From Goodfellowiella coeruleoviolacea (GTDB lineage Bacteria; Actinomycetota; Actinomycetes; Mycobacteriales; Pseudonocardiaceae), in NCBI RefSeq assembly GCF_024171785.1, contig NZ_JAMTCK010000006.1, positions 1 to 64,000 on the forward strand: a stretch of DNA of 64,000 nt, read 5' to 3'. Shown one piece after another: positions 35,243 through 45,844 of this stretch. The position numbers were made by a program, and so were the translations under genes. How positions within the stretch are numbered: position 1 is the stretch's first letter; each line of letters opens with the position of its first letter. Below the pieces are notes generated by a model, which saw only the letters and a program-made list of their open reading frames with translations, was not told the origin of the DNA and made no database searches.

Positions 35243-36007
35243 ATGGCCACCGCTGAGATCCGCGTCGACCGCCGCGACCACGTCGCCGTGCTCACCGTGC
35301 ACGACCCGGACCGCCGCAACGCGCTGACCCTGTCCCTGTCCGCCGACCTGGCCTCGGCCGTGGCCGAGTGCGAGCAGGACGAGGACGTGCACGCGGTGGT
35401 GGTCACCGGCACGCCGCCGGCCTTCTGCGCCGGCGCCGACCTGACCGCGCTGGGCGAGGCGCGCGAGGCCGGGCTGCGCCAGATCTACGCGGGCTTCCTG
35501 GCCCTGGCGCACTGCACTCTGCCCACCATCGCGGCGGTGGGCGGGTCGGCGGTGGGCGCCGGGCTGAACCTGGCGCTGGCCTGCGACGTGCGGCTGGCCA
35601 ACCAGCACGCCCGGTTCGACAGCAGGTTCCTCCAGCTGGGCATCCACCCCGGGGGCGGGATGACCTGGATGCTGCCCAGGGCGACCGGCCAGCAGACCAC
35701 CGCGGCGATGGCGCTGTTCGGGCAGGTCGTGGACGCGGCCACGGCGCACCGGGTGGGGCTGGTCTGGCAGCTGGTCGACGGGGAGCACGACGCGCTGGTC
35801 GACGCCGCCGTGGAGCTGGCCGGGCCGGCCGCCCGCGCCCCGCGCGAGCTGGTGCTGGCCACCAAGCGGACCATGCGCACCACGGCCGTGCTGGACGAGC
35901 ACGCGGCCGCGGTCGAGGCCGAGCTGGCGGCCCAGCTGGTCTCGATGGAGAGCCCGGCCTTCACCGAGCGGCTGGCGGCGATGAAGGAGCGGATCAGCCG
36001 GCGCTGA
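35243..36007 (+). CDS. crotonase-superfamily protein (enoyl-CoA hydratase-like)
   Basis: Protein of 254 residues, usual length; ATG 35243. The oxyanion-hole regions are intact (CAGADLTALGE near 56-66 and VGGSAVGAGLNLALACD near 95-110). The two catalytic glutamates of enoyl-CoA hydratase are not: the segment aligned with QPEILLGTIPGAGG reads SRFLQLGIHPGGGM, and the second position falls in TAAMALFG. A coenzyme-A substrate is likely, but hydration is doubtful; isomerase-, thioesterase- or decarboxylase-type chemistry is possible. Located 396 bases before korAB. Confidence 0.85.
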   Translation: MATAEIRVDRRDHVAVLTVHDPDRRNALTLSLSADLASAVAECEQDEDVHAVVVTGTPPAFCAGADLTALGEAREAGLRQIYAGFLALAHCTLPTIAAVGGSAVGAGLNLALACDVRLANQHARFDSRFLQLGIHPGGGMTWMLPRATGQQTTAAMALFGQVVDAATAHRVGLVWQLVDGEHDALVDAAVELAGPAARAPRELVLATKRTMRTTAVLDEHAAAVEAELAAQLVSMESPAFTERLAAMKERISRR

Positions 36008-36403
36008 CCCGCGCGGCCGGCACCGACGTCCTGGGGCGGGCGGCACCAAGGGGCCGTCCCCGGGGTGCGTCGGTGTGACCTGAGACGCCTTAATCGATCC
36101 AGGTGTGAGGGTGTCCTTACCGTGGATACCGACGTGTCGATCCATCAACAACGTGTCACCACACCGCCGCCGCCTTGTGTCCCACACCGAGGGATCTCGG
36201 CTCGGCCGAGCGATGCGGCGACTACCCTCACGAAGGAGTGGACCAGGGTGTCACGGGCTGGGGTCAGGCAACCTGCGTGTCCGTCCGACCCGGGGACGCT
36301 GGACCTCACGAGCGGTCCGGATCGCACGTAGGAACCTGCTTCCGCGAACACCCCTGCTTCCACCAGCAACACAGCCAACCACGAAAAGAGGGATCGGCGA
36401 CCG
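36008..36403. other. korA upstream region
   Basis: 396 bases without a convincing gene; short plus-strand frames here have no ribosome binding sites. GCTCGGCCGAGC at 36200-36211 is a perfect 12-base palindrome, and TACCCT at 36223-36228 could be a -10 element placed just after it, giving a leader of about 170 bases before korA. The promoter assignment is an inference. Confidence 0.35.
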
Positions 36404-38289
36404 ATGAGCGTGAGTGTGGGTAACGGCGCCTCCCCGACAGGCTCCGGGGTCCGCAGGCTGGATCGGGTCGTTATCCGGTTCGCCGGTGACTCCGGTGACG
36501 GCATGCAGCTCACAGGTGACCGGTTCACCTCGGAGGCAGCTGCGTTCGGCAACGACCTGGCGACGTTGCCCAACTTCCCCGCGGAGATCCGCGCGCCGCA
36601 GGGGACCCTGCCGGGTGTTTCCAGCTTCCAGTTGCACTTCGCCGACTACGACATCCTGACGCCAGGTGACCGGCCGGACGTGCTGGTGGCGATGAACCCG
36701 GCCGCGCTCAAGGCCAACATCGGCGACCTGCCGGCCGGCGGCACCCTGATCGTCAACACCGACGAGTTCACCAAGCGGAACCTGACCAAGGTCGGCTACG
36801 ACACCAACCCGCTTGAGGACGAGTCGCTGGCCGCCTACCAGGTGCACCAGGTGGCCATGGCGACGCTGACCAAGGGCGCGCTGGAGGAGACCGGGCTGTC
36901 CAAGAAGGACGCGGAGCGGGCGAAGAACATGTTCGCCCTTGGCCTGCTGTCCTGGATGTACAACCGGCCGACCGAGGGCACCGAGCGGTTCCTGCGGGAG
37001 AAGTTCGCCCGCAAGCCCGACATCGCCGAGGCCAACGTGCTGGCCTTCCGCGCCGGCTGGAACTACGGCGAGACCACCGAGGCGTTCGCGGTCACCTACG
37101 AGGTGTCCCCGGCCAAGCTGGCGCCGGGCACCTACCGGCAGATCACCGGCAACACCGCGCTGGCCTACGGCATCGTCGCGGCCGGCCAGCTGTCCGAGCT
37201 GCCCGTGCTGCTGGGCACCTACCCGATCACGCCGGCCTCGGACATCCTGCACGAGCTGGCCAAGCACAAGAACTTCAACGTGCTCACGCTCCAGGCCGAG
37301 GACGAGATCGCCGGCATCGGCGCGGCCCTGGGCGCGTCCTTCGGCGGCGCGCTCGGCGTGACCTCCACCTCCGGCCCGGGCATCGCCCTGAAGTCGGAGA
37401 CCATCGGCCTGGCCGTGATGACCGAGCTGCCCCTGGTGGTGCTGGACATCCAGCGCGGCGGCCCGTCCACCGGCCTGCCCACCAAGACCGAGCAGGCCGA
37501 CCTGCTGCAGGCGATGTTCGGCCGCAACGGCGAGGCGCCGGTGCCGATCGTGGCCCCGCAGTCGCCGGCGGACTGCTTCGACGCCGCGCTGGAGGCCGCC
37601 CGGATCGCGCTGACCTACCGCACGCCGGTGCTGCTGCTCTCCGACGGCTACATCGCCAACGGCTCCGAGCCGTGGCTGATCCCGGACGTGGACACCCTGC
37701 CCGACCTGCGGGTGTCCTTCGCCACCGAGCCCAACGCCCCGGACGGGTCCGGTGAGTTCTGGCCGTACCTGCGCGACCCGGAGACGCTGGCCCGCCCGTG
37801 GGCGGTGCCGGGCACGCCCGGGTTGCAGCACCGGATCGGCGGGCTGGAGAAGTCCGACGGCAAGGGCGGCATCTCCTACGACCCGGAGAACCACGACCGG
37901 ATGGTGCGGCTGCGCCAGGCCAAGGTGGACGGCATCAGCGTGCCCGACCTGACCGTGGACGACCCGTCCGGTGCGGCCAAGGTCCTGGTGCTGGGCTGGG
38001 GGTCCACGTTCGGCCCGGTGGGCGCGGCCTGCCGGCGGGTGCGCAAGAACGGCATGGCCATCGCCCAGGCCCACCTGCGCCACCTCAACCCGTTCCCGGC
38101 CAACCTCGGCGAGGTGCTGGCCCGCTACGAGCGCGTGGTGGTGCCGGAGATGAACCTGGGGCAGCTCGCCCTGCTGGTCCGGGCGAAGTACCTGGTGGAC
38201 GCGATCAGCTACACCAAGGTCGCCGGCCTGCCGTTCAAGGCCGAGGAGCTTGAGGGCGTGTTCACCGACATCGTGCGAGGAGTCACCGC

Positions 38290-38293
<4 letters not shown>
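36404..38293 (+). CDS. korA: 2-oxoglutarate:ferredoxin oxidoreductase subunit alpha (fused gamma-alpha)
   Basis: Protein of 629 residues, ATG 36404. The gamma domain comes first (about 20-200: RFAGDSGDGMQLTGDRF, NFPAEIRAPQGTLPGVSSFQ), then the alpha domain (about 230-610: GTYPITPASDILHELAKHKN, AEDEIAGIGAALGASFGGAL, TSTSGPGIALKSE, RGGPSTGLPTKTEQADLL). This is the two-subunit, oxygen-tolerant actinobacterial type (Rv2455c-like). Converts 2-oxoglutarate plus CoA to succinyl-CoA with reduction of ferredoxin. The stop overlaps the korB start (ATGA). Confidence 0.96.
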
Positions 38294-39357
<1,064 letters not shown>

Positions 39358-39368
39358 CCTGTCGCCCC

Positions 39369-39409
39369 GGGGCCCGTTCCGGCTGGTTGATCCGGCCGGG
39401 GCGGGCCCC
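39369..39409. terminator. terminator between korB and the convergent membrane protein gene
   Basis: GGGGCCCG (39369-39376) pairs with CGGGCCCC (39402-39409), with a further internal CCGG/CCGG stem. Bidirectional position between converging genes. Confidence 0.55.
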
Positions 39410-39428
39410 GTGCGCTGTCCGGGCGCGG

Positions 39429-41885
39429 TCAGGACGCCGGCCGGAAGCCCGCCCGCTCGGCGTCGTTGACCGTGCGGAACCAGACGTCCGCCCGGGTCTC
39501 CCCGAACCCGGCCGCGTCCTCGGTGTAGTAGCGCCGGCCGGTCAGCGTGGCCTTCACCCGGAAGTCCGGCCCGGGTGCGGCACCGTCCAGTTTGGGCAGC
39601 ATCGAGCCGGGCCCGAACGGCGCGCGCGGGGCGAACTCGCTGCCCCGCCGCCTGGTCGGCGTGCCGCTGGCGGGCAGGATGCCGGCCCCGGCCGAGGACG
39701 AGCGGGACTGGTCCGCGCCGGCCGGCCGGCCCGGTTCCGCGGGCTTGCTGGTCCGGCCGCCCGGGAAGTTCCCGCCGGCCCGGCGCTGCGGCAGTTCGGG
39801 CCGCTCGCCGCGGCCGGCCTCGGGCGCCAGCTTGGGCACGAACGGCTGGCCGCCCGCCTGGTCACCGGTCAGGGACTGACCGGCGTCGCGCTCGGCCGGC
39901 GCCGGAGCGGGCTTGGCCGGCGCCGGAGTGGCCTTGGCGGCGGCCGGAGTGGCCTTGGCCGACCGCGGCCGGGCCGGCGGCGGAGTGGACTTGGCTGCAC
40001 CTGGCTTGGCTGCACCTGGCTGGGCGGCACCGGGCTGGCCGACACCGGGCTGGACCGAACCTGACGGGGCGGAACCTGACGGGGCGGAACCCGGCTGCAC
40101 CGGCCCCTGGTGGGCTGGCCCCTGCTGGGCTGGACCCTGCTGGGGGGCGCTGGGCTGGGGCGCCGGCGGCGCGGCCGGGGGCATCGCCTTGGGCCGGACC
40201 GGCTCCGGGTCGACCACCGGCTCGAACAGCGACCGGGACCGCCTGGCCTCGGACTCGGGCGTGGCCGGCGGACGCTGGGTGGGCACCCGGTGGCCCGGAG
40301 GCGGCTGGGCCGGGCCGGGGCGGAGCGGCGGCTGCGGCAGGTTCAGCGCGTGCGTGCTCTCCGGCGCGATCGGTGGCTGGCCCCGGTCCTGGTCGGCCGA
40401 GGGGTCGGGCCACAGCGCCGAACCGGCCTCGTCCGGCTGCGCGCCGCCCCGGTCGACGTGCCGCTCGGCGTCGTCCCAGAAGTCGGCCAGGTCGCGCAGG
40501 GAACCGGCCCTGCTGGACACGTCCCTGGCCGGTTCCTCGGATAAGTCACCGCCGTGCCGGGCGCCCCCGCCGGGCGAGCCGCCGTCCCGGGAACCACTGT
40601 CCCGAGAGCCGCTGTCCCGAGAGCCGCTGTCCCGAGAGCCGCTGTCCCGGGAACCACTGTCCCAGGTGGCGCGGCCGGTGGGTCCGGCGCGCAGGCCGCC
40701 CTCGCGGTGGCCGCCGTCCCGGTAGCCCGCGCCGCGGTCGTCCTCGTCCCAGTCGGGTTGACTGCGCGACCCGCTGTCCGGGGTCCTCGTTCGGCCGTCC
40801 TGCTCGGCGGTGTGGTCTGCGGCGGGCGCGTTCGGGTCGGGCCAGCGCCGCCCCGGCTGGGCGCCGCCACCGTCGGGCACGCCTTCCAGCAGCGACTCGC
40901 CCGACGTCCGGGCCGGTCCTCGGCCGGCCGGCTCCAGCAGCGGCGTGGTCGTGCCCGCGTCGAGCACGGGCAGTTCCGGCGGGGCGGTGGGCGCCGACTC
41001 CGGCACGGTGGGGCGGGCCGGTGGCACGTCGGACAGCGGAGTGGCGGACCGGGGCGTGGCGGACCGGGGCGTGGCGGACCGGGGCTCGTGGGACAGGGAC
41101 TCGTTGGACAGCGGGCCGTCGGGCAGCTCCTCGCTGGTCACGGGCAGCACCGTGGTCTGCTCCACCGGCACCTCCGGCTCGGACTCGTCGCCCAGGCTCG
41201 GTGGCGGGGCCGGCGCCTCCGCCGGGATCGCCCCGAGCACGGTGGTCGTCTCCGTGGCCGACGCACCCGCGCGCTCCTGGCCGGCCGCGACGGGCGCGTC
41301 CTCGATCAGGCCGTGCCGGCCACCCGAGGGCCGGTCGGGTTCAGCCGAAGGGCGACCGGGCTCGCCGGAGAGCCGGTCAGCGGGACTCGGGGTGCGCTCG
41401 GGCCGCTCGGGCCGGTCGAGTTCGTCCGGGCCGGCGGACAGGCCGCCGTTGCGCGGCACCATGGTGGTGACCCCGGCCGGGGTGGACGGCGGCTCGTTGG
41501 CCCAGTCGGGCTGCCCCAGCACGTCGTCGACCAGCGCCGGGCGGTCGAACTCCGCCTCGGCGCCCCACTCCTGGTAGCGGGTGCCCGACGCGGTCCTGGC
41601 CCCCGGCGCACCCGGCGTCGGCGCACCCGACACCGGCGCATCCGGCACCAAAGCACCCGATGCCGGTGCCTCCGGTGCCGGTGCCGGTGCCGCCTTCACC
41701 GTCGCCGGCGACGCTGGTGCCTCGGCCGAGGCGCTCCGGGCCCGTGCTCTGGCCTCGGTCAGCTCCTCGGTGAGTTCCCGGTTGCGTCTGCTCACGGGGC
41801 GAACCAGGAAAGCCCAGGTCAGCAGCACGCCAAGGACAAAGGCGAGCACGCTCCACAGCCAGACCTGCCAGAAGAGCGACACCAC
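39429..41885 (-). CDS. large repeat-rich single-pass membrane protein
   Basis: Protein of 818 residues. GTG 41885 has GGGAGGGA 8 bases upstream; a further GTG follows directly. One membrane helix at 3-28 (LFWQVWLWSVLAFVLGVLLT), a short coiled segment, then about 700 residues of low-complexity proline/alanine/serine-rich sequence. This contains RSATP x3 (41041-41085), DSGSR x5 (40576-40665), and QGPA- and GSAPS-type repeats. The last 50 residues are ordered and conserved-looking (GRRYYTEDAAGFGETRADVW, then FRTVNDAERAGFRPA). That end resembles a small domain found at the C-termini of other actinobacterial proteins of unknown function. Role unknown; a cytoplasmic scaffold anchored to the membrane is possible. 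Confidence 0.85.
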   Translation of the reverse strand: MVSLFWQVWLWSVLAFVLGVLLTWAFLVRPVSRRNRELTEELTEARARARSASAEAPASPATVKAAPAPAPEAPASGALVPDAPVSGAPTPGAPGARTASGTRYQEWGAEAEFDRPALVDDVLGQPDWANEPPSTPAGVTTMVPRNGGLSAGPDELDRPERPERTPSPADRLSGEPGRPSAEPDRPSGGRHGLIEDAPVAAGQERAGASATETTTVLGAIPAEAPAPPPSLGDESEPEVPVEQTTVLPVTSEELPDGPLSNESLSHEPRSATPRSATPRSATPLSDVPPARPTVPESAPTAPPELPVLDAGTTTPLLEPAGRGPARTSGESLLEGVPDGGGAQPGRRWPDPNAPAADHTAEQDGRTRTPDSGSRSQPDWDEDDRGAGYRDGGHREGGLRAGPTGRATWDSGSRDSGSRDSGSRDSGSRDSGSRDGGSPGGGARHGGDLSEEPARDVSSRAGSLRDLADFWDDAERHVDRGGAQPDEAGSALWPDPSADQDRGQPPIAPESTHALNLPQPPLRPGPAQPPPGHRVPTQRPPATPESEARRSRSLFEPVVDPEPVRPKAMPPAAPPAPQPSAPQQGPAQQGPAHQGPVQPGSAPSGSAPSGSVQPGVGQPGAAQPGAAKPGAAKSTPPPARPRSAKATPAAAKATPAPAKPAPAPAERDAGQSLTGDQAGGQPFVPKLAPEAGRGERPELPQRRAGGNFPGGRTSKPAEPGRPAGADQSRSSSAGAGILPASGTPTRRRGSEFAPRAPFGPGSMLPKLDGAAPGPDFRVKATLTGRRYYTEDAAGFGETRADVWFRTVNDAERAGFRPAS
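40576..40665 (-). repeat. six tandem 15-bp units in the repeat-rich membrane protein gene
   Basis: Units of GAGCCGCTGTCCCGA with small variants at 40576, 40591, 40606, 40621, 40636 and 40651. They encode DSGSR on the minus strand and keep the reading frame, so copy number can change without breaking the protein. Confidence 0.85.
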
Positions 41886-42210
41886 GGGAAGTCCCTCCCA
41901 CCGACCGCCGGGTACCGCCCGCGGTCTTCTTTCTTGAGTCCCGTACACCCGCCGACCGCTGGCCAGGCGGGCACCCCGACACGCTCCGCCCGAATCACCA
42001 CCGGGCATGGCCGGCCGTGGCCGCCACCCCAGCACCGTCGGGCAGGTCTCTCAGCACGGACTATCACCCGGTGAGGGGTTGACATCAAACCGGCAGTGCA
42101 CCGATTCGATTTCAGCCCCCTCCATCCTCCACCCGAGCGGGGGGAGAATACCCCGTTTGGGCTAGCAGGCTCGCGACAAAGTCATCCGGCTCCGGCATAC
42201 CCTAGGTCGC
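41886..42210. other. divergent promoter region between the repeat-rich protein gene and rarD
   Basis: 325 bases without a gene. TACCCT (42198-42203) lies 7 bases before the rarD GTG and fits a -10 element for a leaderless message. The minus-strand promoter of the other gene is not obvious. Confidence 0.4.
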
Positions 42211-43185
42211 GTGCCGTCACCGACGAACCCACCCTCGGCGGTGGCGGAGCGTACCCGCTCGGACCAGCCCGCCGGCAGATCGGGTGTCCTGCTCGGGACC
42301 GGCTGCTATCTGCTCTGGGGCCTGTTCCCGCTGTTCTGGCCGCTGCTCGCGCCGGCGGGCCCGGTGGAGGTGCTGGCGCACCGGCTGCTGTGGACCCTGG
42401 CGCTGATGCTGGTCGTGGCGACCGTGCTGGGCCGCTGGCGGGTCCTGCGCCGGCTGCCCGCCCGGGGCTGGGGCATGGTCGCGATCTCGGCCGTGCTGAT
42501 CACCATCAACTGGGGCGTCTACATCTACGCGGTCAACAGCGGCCACGTGGTGGAGGGCGCGCTCGGCTACTTCATCAACCCGCTGGTCAGCATCGTGCTG
42601 GGTGTGGTGGTGCTGCGCGAGCGGCTGCGCCGGCCGCAGCTGCTCGCCCTGGTCATCGCCGCGGTCGCGGTGCTGGTGCTGGCCCTGGACTACGGGCGCG
42701 TCCCGGTCATCGCGCTGTCCCTGGCCGGCTCGTTCGGCCTGTACGGGCTGCTGAAGAAGACCGTGCCGCTGGACCCGGCCAGCAGCCTCACCGCGGAGAG
42801 CCTGGTGATCGGGCCGCTGGCCGTGGCCTACCTGGTCTGGCTCGGCACGACCGGCGCCGGCACGTTCACCACCGAGGGGGCCGGCCACGTCCTGCTGCTG
42901 GCGGCCACCGGCCCGATCACGGCCGTGCCGCTGCTGCTGTTCGGCGCGGCGGCCAAGCGGGTGCCGCTGGTGACCCTGGGCATGCTCCAGTACCTGACCC
43001 CGGTGTTGCAGTTCGTCCTCGGGGTGTTCGTCAACCACGAGCCCATGCCGGTGTCCCGCTGGCTGGGCTTCGGTCTGGTGTGGACGGCCCTGGTGGTGTT
43101 CACCGCCGGCACCTACCTCCGCCGACCCCGCCGGGACACCACCCTGCCCACCGCGGGTGGGGACGCGACCGGCGCGGAGCGCTGA
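42211..43185 (+). CDS. rarD: RarD/EamA family transporter
   Basis: Protein of 324 residues from GTG 42211, likely leaderless. Ten hydrophobic segments arranged as two EamA halves; RarD features are GCYLLWGLFPLFWPLL near 30-45, EVLAHRLLWTLALML and GYFINPLVSIVLGVVVLRERL. Cytoplasmic-membrane exporter; RarD was linked to chloramphenicol resistance, but the real substrates are unknown. Monocistronic. Confidence 0.93.
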   Translation: MPSPTNPPSAVAERTRSDQPAGRSGVLLGTGCYLLWGLFPLFWPLLAPAGPVEVLAHRLLWTLALMLVVATVLGRWRVLRRLPARGWGMVAISAVLITINWGVYIYAVNSGHVVEGALGYFINPLVSIVLGVVVLRERLRRPQLLALVIAAVAVLVLALDYGRVPVIALSLAGSFGLYGLLKKTVPLDPASSLTAESLVIGPLAVAYLVWLGTTGAGTFTTEGAGHVLLLAATGPITAVPLLLFGAAAKRVPLVTLGMLQYLTPVLQFVLGVFVNHEPMPVSRWLGFGLVWTALVVFTAGTYLRRPRRDTTLPTAGGDATGAER

Positions 43186-43215
43186 CCGCCCGGCGCCGGT
43201 CCCCGGCGTTCCGCG

Positions 43216-44232
43216 TCAGGTGGTGCGCTCGACCACGAAGTCGGTGAGCTTCTCCAGCGACTCCCGCGCCGGGCACGACGGCAGCACGGCCAGCTCGGCC
43301 CGCGCCCGCTCCGCGTAGTCCGCCAGCGTGGCCCTGGCCGTGACCATGCCCGACGAGTCGCGCAGCAGCCCCAGTGCCTCGGCGACCAGGGCGTCGTCGG
43401 TCACCGGGCCGGCCAGCAGCACCCGCAGCCGGTCGGCGGTCGGGCCGTCCTGGGCCAGCGCGTGCAGCACCGGCAGGGTGCGGATGCCCTCGCGCAGGTC
43501 GGTGCCGGGGGTCTTGCCCGACTCCTCGGACGCCGAGGCGATGTCGATGATGTCGTCGGAGATCTGGAACGCCGCGCCGATGACCGCGCCGAACCGCTCC
43601 AGCGCGGCCACGTGGTCCTCCTTGGCGCCGGAGAACATGCCGCCGAACCGGGCCGAGGTGGCGATCAGCGATCCGGTCTTGCCGGCGATCACCTGGAGGT
43701 AGTGCTCGACCGGGTCCTCGTCACCCGCCGGGCCGGTGGTCTCCCGCATCTGCCCGGTGACCAGCTCGGCGAAGGTCCGCGACATGATCCGGCCCGCGTC
43801 CGTGCCCAGGTCGGCGACCAGCGCCGAGGCGTGCGCGAACAGGTAGTCGCCGGTGAGGATGGCGACGGTGTTGTTCCACCGGGCGTTGGCGCTGGCCGCG
43901 CCGCGCCGCATGGTGGCCTCGTCCATCACGTCGTCGTGGTAGAGGGTGGCCAGGTGGATCAGCTCCACCACGGCCGCCGCCTTGACCACGTCCTCGCCGA
44001 TGCCGTCGGTGCCGAACTGGGCGGACAACAGGGTGAGCAACGCCCGGAACCGCTTGCCGCCCGCCTCGACCAGGTGCAGCGCTGTCTCGGTGACGAAGGG
44101 GAAGTCACTCCGCACCGCGCTGTGTAGCAGTTCCTCCACCCTCGCCATCTCGTCGAGGATCGCCTCGGCGAGGGCCGGGTCGGCGAACTCGATTCCCGCC
44201 CCGGCCGGCCCGGCCTGTCCGCTTGTCGTCAC
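43216..44232 (-). CDS. grcC: polyprenyl diphosphate synthase (menaquinone side chain)
   Basis: Protein of 338 residues from GTG 44232; TAGGCT lies 7 bases upstream, so it may also have its own leaderless promoter despite following nuoN by 10 bases. Both aspartate-rich motifs are present (LYHDDVMDEA near 112 and QISDDIIDIA near 238), with GGKRFRALLTLLSAQ and GKTGSLIATSARFG. Belongs to the GrcC1/HepT group that makes hepta- to nonaprenyl diphosphate. Its place beside nuo and men genes supports a role in menaquinone. Chain length cannot be read off. Confidence 0.92.
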   Translation of the reverse strand: MTTSGQAGPAGAGIEFADPALAEAILDEMARVEELLHSAVRSDFPFVTETALHLVEAGGKRFRALLTLLSAQFGTDGIGEDVVKAAAVVELIHLATLYHDDVMDEATMRRGAASANARWNNTVAILTGDYLFAHASALVADLGTDAGRIMSRTFAELVTGQMRETTGPAGDEDPVEHYLQVIAGKTGSLIATSARFGGMFSGAKEDHVAALERFGAVIGAAFQISDDIIDIASASEESGKTPGTDLREGIRTLPVLHALAQDGPTADRLRVLLAGPVTDDALVAEALGLLRDSSGMVTARATLADYAERARAELAVLPSCPARESLEKLTDFVVERTT

Positions 44233-44242
44233 GGTGGGCAGC

Positions 44243-45844
44243 CTACGTAGTTGAGAACGCGAAACCGCCGGCACCCGCCCAATCGAGGACGAAGGCCGGC
44301 CACACGCCGAGCACGAACGTGATGACCGTGCCCAGGGTGATCGCCACCATGGTGAACGAGCCGGGCACGCTCACCGTGGGCCCCTCCGGCGAGGGCTCGC
44401 TGAAGTACATCAGCACCACCACCCGCAGGTAGAAGAACGCGGCCACCGCGCTGGCCAGCAGGGCGACCACCACCAGCGGGGCCATGCCGTCCTTGAGCGC
44501 GGCCGAGAACACCACGAACTTGCCGATGAACCCGCTGGTCAGCGGAATCCCGGCGAGGGCGAGCAGCAGGAAGGTGAACACCCCGGCCACCAGCGGCGAG
44601 CGCTTGGCCAGCCCGGCCCACTGGGACAGGTGGGTGGCCTCGCCGTCGGCCGTGCGCACCAGGCTGACCACGCCGAACGCGGCGACCGTGGTGAACCCGT
44701 AGGCCAGCAGGTAGAACAGGGTGCCGGACAGGCCCTCACCGGTCAGCGCGATCGAGCCGACCAGCAGGAACCCGGCGTGCGCCACGGACGAGTAGGCGAT
44801 CATCCGCTTGATGTCGGTCTGGGTCAGGCCGAGCACCGCGCCGATGATCATGGACACGATGGCCACGCCCCACAGCACGCCCCGCCACTCCCAGCTGGTG
44901 GCCTGGAACGCGCCGGTGAGCACGCGCAGGATGCCGCCGAACGCGGCCACCTTGGTGCAGGCGGCCATGAACGCGGTGACCGGGGTGGGCGCACCCTGGT
45001 ACACGTCGGGCGTCCAGGCGTGGAACGGACCGACAGACGCCTTGAACAGCAGTCCGACCACGAGCAGGCCGAGTCCGGCGTAGAGCAGGGTGTCCGACCG
45101 GTTGGTGCCGGCCGCGGCCTCGGCGATGTCGCGCAGCCGCACCGAGTTGGCGTACCCGTAGAGCAGGGCCACGCCGTACAGGAAGAACGCCGACGCGAAC
45201 GCGCCGAGCAGGAAGTACTTGACCGCCGCCTCCTGGGACAGCAGCCGGCGCCGCCGGGCCAGCCCGCACATCAGGTACAGCGGCAGGCTGAGCACCTCCA
45301 GCGCGATGAACATGGTCAGCAGGTTGTTCGACGCGCAGAACACCATCATGCCGCCGAGCGCGAACAGCGTCAGCGGGAAGACCTCGGTCTGCATGCCCAG
45401 CCGGGCCGCCTGGGCCCGGTCCTGGATGGTGCCCGGCCGGACGGCCGCGTGCGACACGAACGCCCCGCCCGGCTCCACCGACCGGTCCGCGATCAGCAGC
45501 ACCGCGCCGAAGGCCAGCACCAGCAGGGTGCCCCAGAGGAACAGGGCGGGCCGGTCCACCGACAGCACCCCGGCCAGGGTGACCACGCCCTGCTGCGGGT
45601 TGTCCCGCAGGTAGACGACCAGCGCCAGGCCGGCGCCCACCAGGGTGAGCAGGGTCAGCGCCACCTGCCAGGACCAGCGCTGGTAGCGGGGCAGGAACGC
45701 CTCGAACAACACGCCGACGCAGGCCGCGCCCAGCACGATCAGCATCGGCAGGATGGCCGCGTAGTCGATCTCCGGGGCCTGGATCGGGGTCACCTGGGCC
45801 AGGAATCCGCCCAGGGACGTGTGCGCAGCTTCGAGAACCGTCAC
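44243..45844 (-). CDS. nuoN: NADH-quinone oxidoreductase subunit N
   Basis: Protein of 533 residues, GTG 45844 overlapping the nuoM stop. Fourteen or so membrane helices of the antiporter-like family. Core block: FALGGMMVFCASNNLLTMFI, the discontinuous helix with the pumping lysine (KYFLLGAFASAFFLYGVALL) and KASVGPFHAWTPDVYQGAP. One of three antiporter-like subunits of the complex I membrane arm. Last gene of the nuo series. Confidence 0.96.
   Translation of the reverse strand: MTVLEAAHTSLGGFLAQVTPIQAPEIDYAAILPMLIVLGAACVGVLFEAFLPRYQRWSWQVALTLLTLVGAGLALVVYLRDNPQQGVVTLAGVLSVDRPALFLWGTLLVLAFGAVLLIADRSVEPGGAFVSHAAVRPGTIQDRAQAARLGMQTEVFPLTLFALGGMMVFCASNNLLTMFIALEVLSLPLYLMCGLARRRRLLSQEAAVKYFLLGAFASAFFLYGVALLYGYANSVRLRDIAEAAAGTNRSDTLLYAGLGLLVVGLLFKASVGPFHAWTPDVYQGAPTPVTAFMAACTKVAAFGGILRVLTGAFQATSWEWRGVLWGVAIVSMIIGAVLGLTQTDIKRMIAYSSVAHAGFLLVGSIALTGEGLSGTLFYLLAYGFTTVAAFGVVSLVRTADGEATHLSQWAGLAKRSPLVAGVFTFLLLALAGIPLTSGFIGKFVVFSAALKDGMAPLVVVALLASAVAAFFYLRVVVLMYFSEPSPEGPTVSVPGSFTMVAITLGTVITFVLGVWPAFVLDWAGAGGFAFSTT

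Noticed and set aside
36065-36407. Short plus-strand frames before korA
   Set aside because: No ribosome binding sites and atypical composition; more likely leader and promoter DNA.
40576-40665. CRISPR-like repeat array
   Set aside because: Units are contiguous 15-mers without spacers, in frame inside a coding region, and no cas genes are present.
39575-41470. A 631-codon plus-strand open frame opposite the repeat-rich membrane protein
   Set aside because: Low-complexity Arg/Pro/Ala translation, no ribosome binding site; long only because stop codons are rare in this composition.
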